This document shows positions 22,657 to 33,182 of a DNA stretch of 64,000 bases, in pieces. The notes beneath the pieces are model-generated. The model had not been told where the DNA came from and ran no database searches. It worked only from the letters and a program-made list of their open reading frames with translations. The DNA lies in assembly GCA_000349905.1 (NCBI GenBank), contig KB722747.1, positions 717,140 to 781,139 on the forward strand, in the 5' to 3' direction. Made by a program: the position numbers and the translations under genes. Source of the DNA: Volvariella volvacea V23. Taxonomy: Eukaryota > Basidiomycota > Agaricomycetes > Agaricales > Pluteaceae. Every line of letters begins with the position of its first letter. Positions within the stretch are counted from its first letter, which is position 1.

Positions 22657-23596
22657 CTAGCTACTGAGCATAGGTAACCGCTTAGCCAAAAAGTATATCC
22701 AACAAGGTAAAATATTCCTACTTGATGGCGTCCCCAATAGATTATTTGCCATTATGCCTAAAGCCCAATCGGAATACAATCCAACCAAAATTCCAAGAGA
22801 AACAATCGCATAATTCATGCCAAATGTAAGAGTGAGCCACTTATACTTGTCGTGATCGAAGACAAAATGAAGAGGAATAAAGAACACAATGAAACCCAGG
22901 ATAGAGAAGTAAATAAGAGTCAAATTATGCAGCCGTTCGTTGTCCCAATGTTGCCCGACCAATGACGTCAGGCCAATGATTCCACAGTTCAGTCCTACAG
23001 CATCTATAAGGATAAATTCAGCACGTAGAAATACAGGGAACACCGTATTAGACGCTTACAGAGACAAAGCCACCACGAACGGTTTGGAAAGATGAGAACT
23101 TTGATCGCAAACAGAACTTGACCACCCTTTTTGTATCTATCGCGAAGGAGCCGGATTGCAGGATGAATGGCTATGAATCCGTTCAACAGCGACATGCACA
23201 ATCTCCAGATCGCGAGCAATGCCAGTTGCCATGTATTCCTGCATTGTCCTATGGTGTATAGCGCTGGAACGGCTGTGAGAATTAAGCCTGCGACGCCGAG
23301 AATCGTATTATGGCGTATTTGCTCCAGAGTACGCCAAGGCCAGAGGGGACTTCCACCCCCCCAGAGACAAGCGAGAGTGTAGAACGTAAGAATGTGAGAG
23401 ATGAATCCCAAAGCACCGTATGGGAGACCGTAGCACTTGATTTCGGATTTGAGGTCGATCGCATTTGACGCGGATGGTATGAGATCGCCTAGGGAGTGGG
23501 CGACAGCATTCTTTACTGAAGGCTTCATCAACAGCATACAGAATCAATTTTGCTACTCAGAAATATCACTAGCTGCATATAAGTTTAACTCACCAT
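22657..23596 (-). CDS. Polytopic membrane protein, copy 2
   Basis: Exons 23594-23596 (ATG only), 23060-23522 and 22657-23003; 813 nt, 270 aa. The mature order is MPSVKNAVAHSLGDLIPS, CYGLPYGALGFISHILTFYT, PLWPWRTLEQ, CRNTWQLALLAIWRLCMSLL, a loop, GLTSLVGQHWDNERLHN, further TM helices, VGLYSDWALGIMANNLLGTP, and the C-terminus YFLAKRLPMLSS. The ATG is followed at once by GTGAGT. The intron at 23004-23059 is in the same place as in copy 1, with a TAT-type codon split across it. This copy is full length. Function is unknown; it has many TM segments and no catalytic motif that I recognise. Confidence 0.72.
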
Positions 23597-24663
23597 TACA
23601 GAAGAAAGACAATCGCCGTCAAGTGGCCAGGCATAAGGACAAGTACAGGATTCGAAGGTATTATAGCCTACCCGGCCATAAGGTCTGGGCCTAGTGCAAA
23701 CGGGGCAGTGCAACCTGAGCGAGCAACGGGCGGGCGCAGGGCAAGGGCGCGCTTTCAGGTACGACGATTTTCACTAAGCGCATGCTGTTCATGCTATTTT
23801 TTTGGATGCTGTTATTGGCGATCCTGACCAGCAGCTCGAACCTGTCAAAAGAAGCTTGAACAACCCTTAGATACGTACCTTCATAAAATGTAAGACTTAC
23901 TCGCCGAGTGCATTACTGCTACTGAGCATGGGCAGCAGTCTAATAGCAAAGCATTCTCAGGGCGATTCCCGATTTTTCGATAGTTGACCCAACAGATGAA
24001 GGAGCCAACACGTGTGGATTTGCCTCCGTTTGGCGCCAAACAAGCCAAAGTCGCGTGCTCTCAACGTCACTGTGGTCTATCCATGACCACAATCCCGAAT
24101 ATTGTATTGCTCTCATTGTTCCGTCCAACTCATCCTGTGCAGTCGGTGCCAACTTTTGTGGTTAGTGAGCACTGGTATTGATCTACGGTCTACAAATTTT
24201 CTTAAGAACTCCTCAGCGCTGACCCTGACGGTTGAATTGGCACAAAATTAATCTGATCCCGAATCTCTGTTGAGCCCCATAATCAAGCATCCACTCTCGT
24301 GAGCCCAATACGTGTCTTGAAACTGCTGGAAGCTCATCAAAGCAAGCACCTCTGCCATAGACGTCGGTTTCAGTGCCCATGAAGGACCCCACTGGTGGTT
24401 CTTTACGTTCCTGACCATAATGGATGTCATAACTTATGCGGTTCTAACTAATTCAACGCCGCCGCTTGTTAACCACCAACTGTACCTGGGTTGCCCCTTC
24501 AGTTATTTTACGCGTTCAACACAGCATCCCAAGTTCTTGCGATGCCGTATTCCGATGTGCTGGGTTGTGTTGTGTTGTGCGGGCGGCTCTATATTTGAAC
24601 ACGATTTTTAGCCAGCCGCTGAGGGTTTCTTTCATTACCTGACTATTTCTTTGGGTACTGATA
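23597..24663. other. Intergenic between divergent polytopic copies 2 and 3
   Basis: About 1.07 kb that serves as the shared upstream region of copies 2 (minus) and 3 (plus). No coding region or clear repeat was seen. Confidence 0.4.
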
Positions 24664-25593
24664 ATGGTGAGGATAGCCCTAGTACGCCCTTTAGTTCAAC
24701 TTCCAAATTAACCTTTTCCATAGCCCATATTAGAGGGACTCGTTCATATAGCACGATCAACACCACCGCCAAACACCCACGACCTCAGAACCGAAATCTC
24801 ATGCTACAGCCTCCCCTACGGCGGCCTCGGCTTCGTCTCCCACATCCTCACGTACTACACCCTCCTCTGCCTCTCCCAGGGCCGCAAGCCCCTCTGGCCC
24901 TGGTCCAGCACGCACTGCACAGAGCTCGACATCGTCCTCGGCTCTATCAGCCTGATCATCTCCACCAGCCTGGCGATCACCGCGATGCTCAAGTGCAGGA
25001 AGACGTGGGAGCTGTTCGTGATCGCGCTGTGGAAGCTGAGCATGTCGGCCGTGAACGGGCTCACGGCGATCTATACGGCCGCGCGGGTGCACGCGGAGAA
25101 TCCGGGGGCTTATTGGTACAATACCCCAGACGACCTGGGAGGCGGGGCGTTGCTGTTGTGGATTTTCGTGTGTGCGTGGATGGTCTCGTTTCTGGTACCG
25201 GAGGAAACGCGTTGGCTGAATTTGTTTCTGCGTGTAGACTCGCCTGGGATGATTTCTGGGCTGGCGGGCTTGTTGTCGTTGGTGTCGAAGCACTGGCACA
25301 TGCGTGGCGTCTTTGCGATCAGCGTTTTGCTCATTGTTCTTGTCGTCGTTGGTACGATCATCGGAGTACTCGTTCGGCTGCGCAGCCATCGAGACCTCAA
25401 GAGGAATCTGTATAAAGGGAGTATGGGTGGAATTGCGGGTGCTTTGGCTGCTCTCTCTGTTTTTGCGGCGCTGTATTCGGATTGGGCGTTGGGTGTGATG
25501 GCGGATAATTTGTCGGGACAGCCGACGAGGGATAATAGCAAACTTTATTGGGTATACTTTGCTGTGAAGAGGTTGACCATGTTCAACAGCTAG
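24664..25593 (+). CDS. Polytopic membrane protein, copy 3
   Basis: Exons 24664-24666 (ATG only) and 24724-25593; 873 nt, 290 aa. The ATG is followed directly by a GTGAGG donor and a 57 bp intron. The second exon opens PILEGLVHIARSTPPP, then CYSLPYGGLGFVSHILTYYT, PLWPWSS, CRKTWELFVIALWKLSMSAV, a long loop with ENPGAYWYNTPDDLGGG, LLSLVSKHWHMRGVF, FAALYSDWALGVMADNLSG and YWVYFAVKRLTMFNS. The internal intron of copies 1 and 2 is missing here, so it was lost or gained between copies. The region has higher GC than its neighbours. A downstream ATG in another frame would give a wrong protein with no membrane segments; homology to copies 1 and 2 decides the model. Confidence 0.72.
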
Positions 25594-25779
25594 GTCAACT
25601 GCTATGCGTTTGTCATTGCATTGAATTTGTGTTCACTCAGGCGTCACGTAACTAAAATCAAGGGGTACTTGTTTAATAGGAAGTACACATCTATGAATTA
25701 AGTAGCAAAATTACAACACAACTTTGTAGTACAAATTAAATTCATCCGGTGCGAAGCCTGCACTAACGATCGACGTCGC

Positions 25780-26956
25780 TCACTCCATGTCAAATAACAA
25801 CACCTCCGCAACACCTTCACTTATATTCTCAACCTTCAGTTCTCCGCCACCAGACCCAATGGTAATATATGCGCCATCGCCTTCGTGCAATGTGATCTCG
25901 TTTCCCTTGGAAACACCAGATCCGCTGATCCTGATACCAGCGCCCTTGGCCTTGCCAGTGTTGTATCCGCTTGTCTGGATGACATGAATATAGCCCTTCC
26001 TCCCCTTCATCTTGACACCAAGGCTTCCGTCCTTTCCCAGACCAGGGCTCAACAACCCAGCATACATTGTGAGATTGCTATGCACGGGTGTAGGTCCCGA
26101 TCCCTCTCTCGCATCAACCACCTTAACCTCAACTGACGATGTGGAGGAGTCGTCGACCGGTGCAACGACCTTGACGAACCGGTCCTTCTTTTCTGCATCA
26201 GAGAAGTGGCGGGTGTAGTACTTGGGCTTGAGGCGAGATGCGGTTGGATATGACCAGATTTGGAGGAAATGGACGGGGGTAGGGCCGTAGGCTTTTTCGG
26301 AATGAGAGATGCCGGTGCCGGCGGAGGTTAGTTGGATGTCTCCGCGTTTGAGAATTTCGGTGTTGCCCATCGAGTCTTTGCTGTAGATAAAGTTATGATG
26401 TTAGAGAGTGAGATCAATGATGAAGAGAGGATAGGACGTACTGCTCGAGTTGACCAGACACGATATACGAGAAGATCTCAAACTCGCTGTGGGAGTGGGT
26501 TCCGAATCCCGTCCTTGCAGCTACACGATCTTCATTGATGACACGCAAAGGTCCGAATTGATTGTGCACTCTGTCTTGGTATCTATGTCGAGCCAGCAGT
26601 CAGTACCCGTGGCAAGACTGAGTGTCGGGAGGAACTTACGAGGCAAATGAGAACGTGTGGAACGTCTTCAACCAGTTGTGGTCGGCGTGGCCTCTCTCTT
26701 CACTTCGACGAGGAATGAACTTCATGTTTGAGTGTGAAGTACCAATGGTGGGCGAAGGCGTAGAAGGGGATGAAGTGGGATGAAGTGGTTGTACAGTCGA
26801 GATGGAGGTGAACAAGCTAGACAACTTGCTCGATGTCGATGTGAGTGCTGATGTTGGGATGAACTCCCAGTACACGAGAGCACTTATATACAACGGGACT
26901 AGTGCGATGTGAAGAAAGACGAAGGATTTGGAAAGCGGAGACATGGTTGACGACAA
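25780..26956 (-). CDS. Pirin-family bicupin protein with N-terminal hydrophobic extension
   Basis: Exons 26640-26956, 26442-26582 and 25780-26380 (1059 nt, 352 aa). The core starts RRSEERGHADHNWLKTFHTF, then YQDRVHNQFGPLRVINED, GFGTHSHSEFEIFSYI, KRGDIQLTSAGTGISHSE and HFLQIWSYP, the N-terminal cupin of pirins with its metal-binding His and Glu residues. The second cupin follows, with DGAYITIGSG near the end. Pirins are Fe-binding bicupins; some bacterial members are quercetin dioxygenases. About 70 residues precede the core and include a hydrophobic stretch (SFVFLHIALVPLYISALVYW), either a signal-anchor or an export signal, which is unusual for pirins. The ATG at 26944 is a possible alternative start. 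Confidence 0.85.
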
Positions 26957-27467
26957 GACTGACTTGCCCTACGAGGCGGATTTTATCGCTACTGGAACCA
27001 TCGCGTAGCAACTCGCTGAGCGATGCAACCTTCCAGATCCGTCTTCGGGCGACCCACGAAGATCCACGAGCATGACCAATCAGGTTCACGCGGATTCGCG
27101 GGTCGGGTAACGACGTCAATGCTGTGTGGAGGAGAGCGGCGGAAGTCCAGTTTAGGAGTCGGGGCGGACACGAGGCGTGGGAACCGGTGGGATATCATAT
27201 CCTTATTTGGCAATTGTTGCAACCCTCGCGATTACGAATGGTCAATTGGAATGCCATGACATAGTCTGGGGTGTTTATCGTTCCGTATTTTTTTCTTATT
27301 AACCACCTGATTACAAGCAGTGGCGAAGGATGGAGTGTCCTTCCCCGAGACTGAAACCCTAGGCCTACTGTATAACTTAGAATACAATCCGGAAACTACA
27401 AGTAATAGATACACAAAACGATGTGCAACGTGCTACAATGGCAGGTATGCCAAGTATCGAGCTCCTA
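26957..27467. other. Intergenic, pirin upstream region
   Basis: About 510 bp upstream of pirin and downstream of pseudogene E. No gene or repeat was recognised. Confidence 0.4.
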
Positions 27468-29279
27468 TCAAAATGGTTGCTTTTCTAGGGCCGGTGGTGT
27501 CCTTGTTGAATGACAGTTGGAAACATCAGCTTTAACAAAAACAAAAAGTAGGCCGTACAAACCTGTACTGGAGAGATCCACTGCATCCATAGCCTGACTC
27601 CGGCCTCTGTAGTCATATGCCGGTGGTAGATTAGCGCCCCCTCTCGTCAACTCCTCAATTCGTTGATGCAGACTACGAATTTCTGCTTCATAATCCCGGG
27701 AAATTACAGTGCCAGGCGGTGCTGCAAAAACGCTATTTTGGTGTGGCTGTCCAATACGACTTTCAAGTTGCTGCATCTGCACTTGGAGTTCTGCTTGCTG
27801 GTCAGAAGTGGGCTGTTGGTGGCTCGTCCTCGCAGCGGGAGTTGCAACGACAGCTGTGCCAGTATCCGGGCTGAGGATATGGTAGGGCTGAGTTGTGTGC
27901 AGGTCACTGACAGAGTGAGGAGGGCTAGCTGATGTGTGTCCATGGGATCCACCACGAGATCGGAGAGGTTGTGCGGGAGCTCCAGAGAGCGGTCCTCGTT
28001 CAAACGCGGTTTCGATGTAGGGAACCGGCACAGGGAAATGTCCTGCGTTGGATAAATGCGTTATTGCGAGCAACGACAGTATTTTGGGCTTAGACTCACT
28101 CCCATTATTTGTTCCCCACTCCCTCCTTGCCCTACGTCTTTTGAGTAACCACCACACCGTAAAGCAGATGACGGTCAATGCCAGACCACCAAATGCCGCT
28201 GCGATAATGGCACCCACATGCTCCTTATTCGAGCTTTTATCATCCGGACTTGGAGGTGGGGTACTAGGACCGTTGGGGGACATAAGTGACTCACGAGCCG
28301 GAATATCACGGATGGTGGAAAAAGAGGGTGTGTAGGTCGCATAATCCAACCTGATTGATTTGTTCTTGACGTCGGTGGTGGTCATAACAATGGTGTGTTC
28401 GTCTGCCTTCAACCCGTCTGCTTTAAATAGGAGGAAATTAGGTTGTTCGCCAAATCCAAAACTAAGCATATCGGAATCCGAATCAACAATATATTTAACT
28501 TCTGTAGGACTGCCACCGTCAATCGTATAATTGGCAGTAATGGACCCAAGCGTAGCCCAGGAGAATATTCCCCATAGGGAGGCGGATGTACCTTGTCAAT
28601 GAACCGGGAGAACGGGGTAAACAGCAATGAAAGATAGTGTATGAGATGACGCTCACCAGAAAAGCGGAAGGACGCTTGATCACCTACAGTACGGGACAGA
28701 CGCGCTGCATCTCCAAACGGCTGACCAAAAATGGGCCCGATGAACATGCTTGGATCTCTCGCCCAATTTCCGGTAAAACTGAAGTGGTTCGTGTCATCGT
28801 CATCAACCGCCACCCGTGTATCCGCTTCTTGCAGCGCGGTGAACTCCCCGGCCCCAACGACGGCATAATCCACAGATGCAAAGTCAAATCCAGAGCTCCA
28901 GAGACGGATGGTGTGGCTGCCATCAGGAAGAATGGGAGACTGGTACCACCTTCGATAGCTTGGTGGAGAAGGGTCGTTGTAGGATGTATCATGTTCTTAT
29001 CACCATCAATGGATACTTGGAATATCTGGGAGTTGCGTGCCCATGGTGTAACCCCCGTAAGGCCCAATGAAGTTCCTATAAACGATTGATCAAGCTTTGG
29101 GGTTCCTAAGGTGGCAGGTACTCACCACTGAATGAGATACGCATCCACCCGCTCGACTCTGGTTACATCATAGTCCCTTCCGACCATTTCCTATCCGCGA
29201 CTTGGGACCATCCATCCTGGATAAAAGTAAAGCACGGTGCGTCTTCCTCGTACTTGACGTAAACGTTTGGCTCCAACAT
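27468..29279 (-). pseudogene. Copy E: lectin-like membrane protein with two lesions
   Basis: The plan is the same as D and F, but two lesions are visible. In exon 1, which starts MLEPNVYVKYEEDAPCFTF, a TAA follows WSEGTMM; the lost frame continues to SGWMRISFSG. In exon 2, after VSIDGDKNM, the frame shifts before SYNDPSPPSYRRWYQSP. Downstream the coding potential is fully preserved: DYAVVGAGEFTALQEAD, DDDDTNHFSFTGNWARD, DYATYTPSFSTIRD, the TM (GAIIAAAFGGLALTVICF then WWLLKRRR), a long tail with RDYEAEIRSLHQRIEELT, PPAYDYRG, and a C-terminus ALEKQPF after a short final intron. With only two breaks this is a young pseudogene, or an allele broken only in this strain. A sequencing error cannot be excluded for the frameshift, but is unlikely for both. 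Confidence 0.8.
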
Positions 29280-30958
29280 TTCAATTGGTTCCTAGGAAGT
29301 TCCCCAAGACAGCGAGCTATAAGACGGTGCAAATAGCAGGCGATTATCTTGGATTGTGACCTGAGAAGAGTGGAGTTGTGATGATTGTCTTACGCCGTCA
29401 CTCTGAGTTTAAGGAGATGCGAGTGGGAGCGTGGAATCCATTAGGGACGTTTCAAACGTGTTGAAGGACATGTCCATCAGCCCGCTTGATAAGGCTGGTG
29501 GGCTATATGCGCTCACTTAGCTCATTGTGAGCGGCTTTGGTTCGGTGACGCCGGTGGCCAAGACAGCGCCATATAGGGCTAGAACCTGAGACTAATTCAG
29601 CGCAGTAAACGCAATTAATTGGTTAATTGGTGCAATGTCTGTCTTCTCCACTGCGAACCTGGAAATGAGCGACATCTGTCTGCACAAGCTGGACCTCGTT
29701 GGTTCCTCGTTTGCTCGCCTTGCTTCATTTAACGTACTGGTAATGTCGAGGAGCTATTAATCAATTTAGAGGGTTGTAGCCAGGTGTCAGAGGGAGCGAC
29801 GTCTTGCCATGACATGAAACTTCCATCTAAAATGGTAACGTTATATTCCCTGATTCAAACACCTCTGTGCCTGTGATCACTTACAAGTTTTGAGAACAAT
29901 GTCCAGATATTGAGTGCACCACCAGGGCGTTCGTTTACAGTACGATGGGACCCCTGCAGAACCTGGGGTCAACAAGATGCCCTATTTGCGTAACTTGGTA
30001 TGCCAGGCTTTGTATTTCTTATACCGTCTCGTTATCGTCAAATCAGGTTAGGCATCATAATTACCCTGCAACCGTACCTGGGATATAAGCAGTGGCTAGA
30101 TGGTAACTGCATGACACTGAGTTGGACGGGAATACCGCGGACTAGCATTGCTCCCGCGCATAGTAACAGTTCCTGTCAAAAAAATGATTGACTGGAGTTT
30201 TCTGGAGTGCGAACTACCTGCGATGATCGAGCCACCGCATTGTGCAGCTCTTCTCTTCCAAGTAGATGGTGAATGGTATTCATCTGTCGGAGTACGAAGT
30301 ATGCACAGCGTGGGAGCTACGTTCGGGTATAAACGAAGGCGCTAATCGCCCCTGTTCTCGCTTTTCCTATACCAATTACCTCCCATTCGAAGCGGTATTG
30401 GATTTCTGAAACTACAGCCATACTAGCACACTCTCTGCCTTAAAAAAGCCTGAGAGAATGCACTCCACCAGGATTTTGATGCAATAGCAAGCAACCAACA
30501 CTTCAATTATTCTCTCCGGATCACCGAACGTGTTCTTACAACGACATAGTCACGGCGTTCCAGTTGTGTTAATGACGCTCAAACTGCCCATCTGCGTTGC
30601 TTATGCATGTCCATCCCGCTTTCGGGTCGATGAAGGGGTAGCTATATTCACACGATCTTGACAGCTGAAGAAGGACCAACATATTGAGAGGGTTGATTGT
30701 TGAGACTGATTATGGAGGCTTAACTCAATATCGGGCTAAAATATTTGGAGTGTCTATTCATCTCGTATGTGCCTTTCCCTTCACCTTAATGACTACCTGA
30801 GTCCTGACACTGCAGCGTGCCTCAAAACTCCTCAAAACAAATGAGTATACACAAATTTACATTCGATATTCCACATTCTGTCGACAATCGAGCCATTATA
30901 CACCTATCCAAGTCATTTCTGCAAGTTTTGTCGTGCACAAGCTCAAACAAGGTATCCT
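29280..30958. other. Intergenic between copies E and F
   Basis: About 1.7 kb. It contains, on the minus strand, the upstream block shared with B and D (29544-29570). No supported gene; no repeat with clear ends was seen. Confidence 0.45.
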
Positions 30959-32341
30959 TTATAAGGCTCCCTTCATGTCAAGCTCCTTATCTCGCCCGTC
31001 TCGGGTTGGGACCTCCACTAAGGTTCCCGCAAGAGATTCTTTCGATCTCGTTGCACGCAGACCGGATTGGGGCAAGCCAGATAATTGAATTGTGGTTAAT
31101 GGAATCGGTGCAGAAGAGCGACCTGCAGCGAGGTAAATGCCAAAGTAAGAAAAACTAATCGGAACGCTGAGCGTACCTGAGTTGTTACCCGACTTCCTTT
31201 TGTTATCCAGCCTATGTTTCCTAATCAGCCACCATGCGATTAGACACCCGATGAGCAACGCTACACCACCAATCACCCCACCGACAATAGCGCCTACGTG
31301 GTTATTTTTCGAGCTACTGCCATGGGACGACGCAAATGGACCCAAGACAGGCATATCGCGGATGTTAGAAAACGAAGGCTTATAAGTTGCATAATCAACT
31401 ATAAACGTTTGATTCTGAATAGCCAAAATGGTCATGGCAAGGGTGTGTTGTCCTGGAGCTAGACCATCCCGCGAAAAAAGGAGGTAGTTGGGTATTTCCT
31501 GAGTGTTGGGACTTGGAGATGGTCCTGTGTCGGATGGGGATTCCGTTATGGAATCACCGTCGATGGCATACTTGACAAGGAATGAGCCAGTCTCACTCCA
31601 GTCGAAGATTCCGTAGAGGGAGACGGATGTGCCTTGTCGGCGTGAAGTGAACAAGGCCAGGTAATAGGTTGTGGATGGGGGTGCACTTACCGGCGAAACG
31701 GAAGAACATTTGATCGCCTACAGTACGGGATCGACGTGTCGCATTACGGAAGGGGAGACCACGGCCAGTGAATGGGTCGGAGTTGAACCTATTCCGATCT
31801 CTTGTCCAATCCCCCACGAACATGAAGTGGTTGGTATCGCTATCATCGACTATAACCAGCGCATCATCTTCCTGCAGTGCGGTTGACTCCCCAGCAGTCA
31901 CAACTGCATAGTCCAGGGAACCATAAACAAAGTTACGGACGGTGATACGGTGTTCGCCATCAGGAAGAACAGGCGATTGGTACCATTGTCGGTAGCGAGG
32001 AGCTTGGAGAGAATAATCGTTGTAGGTTGTATTATAAGGCGCATCGTCATCAATCGACACCGTAGCCATTAGGGGGTACTGTCTTAGTGGGGTGCCCCCA
32101 ATGAAGGCGACAGATGTCCCTAAAAACACCCAAAAGCTTAACTGTGATTTTCTTCTGCTCTAGGTAATTGATACCCACCACGAAAAGAAAACACCATATC
32201 TCCCGTCTCAGAAAACCGTATTGCTCCTCCTTCTGACCATATCCAATCCTTATCGTAGGTCCACCCACCATCAGAGGAGTACTCAAAGCTGCTTGCGTTC
32301 TCCTCATACTTGACATAAACGTTGCGCTCCGAACTCGACAT
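30959..32341 (-). CDS. Copy F: lectin-like membrane protein with short tail
   Basis: Exons 32179-32341, 31691-32119, 31177-31632 and 30959-31122 (1212 nt, 403 aa). Domain 1: NVYVKYEENASSFEYSSDGG, YRQWYQSPVLPDGEHR, DYAVVTAGESTALQEDD and HFMFVGDWTRD. Domain 2: GTSVSLYGIFDWSE and FIVDYATYKPSFSNIRD. TM: HVGAIVGGVIGGVALLI then AWWLIRKHR. The tail is only about 70 residues, ends TRDGRDKELDMKGAL, and lacks both the coiled-coil segment and the PPxY motif of the other copies. Either the gene is truncated relative to its paralogues or it is a tail variant with different downstream partners. All splice sites and frames in the first three exons agree with D. Confidence 0.75.
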
Positions 32342-33182
32342 TTAGAATTGAAGTTCACTTCCAAGAAATCACTCGGAGTGAGGAGAATATCTGTGCTGGA
32401 GTTGGATGGTGGCCCGAGTGGAGTAGGGTCGAAGAGGAGGGAGAGAAGAGACCATGGACAGTCTTGTTGAGCAGAAGTACTGGAGAATCCATATGGGGAA
32501 TTTAAGAGTTGTTGGTCCTGAAGTGGGTAGTACCCTGTCTTTGGACGTACTGTACTGAAGCTGCTATCATTAGTAGCAAGCACCGATAACACGCAGTGAC
32601 ATCGGTCCGATCACCGCAACACACTACAAACCTTGATAGCGAAGTTATTCGCTGGTACTACACAAAACACAACGCGGCATGACTACTCGCATTTCACACC
32701 TTTATTCTCTCGTCCTTCCCACTCGAGATTCGATGTTTGGAATCCTCTACGTAGGGTCCAAGTTGAAGTCGATCACGCTCGCGAAGATTGCGAATGGATG
32801 ATGATGCATTGAACTGTTGTACTATCCCAAGACGAGTGACTCAAAAATCGTACTGCAAACGTGAAGAAAAAAATTGGGGCTCGCCACCTAACGGACATCG
32901 CATTGCGATAGACATGCCATTCTATAGCTCAACCATGAGCCATGGCCAGCAATCTGATGAGATTCACTGCCGTCAAGCATGTCGAATCACAATTATACTA
33001 ATTGCGATCGAGTTCATAACTCGAAAAAGGGTATCACGTTGCAATCTCGATGACCCTAGTTGGCCCACGTTATATAGGACATAAAATGTTAAAAAATATA
33101 CAAGACGGTGAACACCGTGTCAATTTTCAATGTCACTTCATTCGCTAGTGAGTATTCTATACTGGGAGAATTTCATCTGCCA
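32342..33182. other. Intergenic between copy F and the NACHT gene
   Basis: About 840 bp: copy F promoter side and NACHT 3' side. No gene or repeat was identified. Confidence 0.4.

Noticed and set aside
24799..25389. Antisense open frame over polytopic copy 3
   Set aside because: High-GC shadow; no homology.
24651..25415. Open frame of 254 codons starting MGTDNGEDSP
   Set aside because: Arg/His-rich shadow frame; the true frame gives conserved TM blocks shared with two paralogues.
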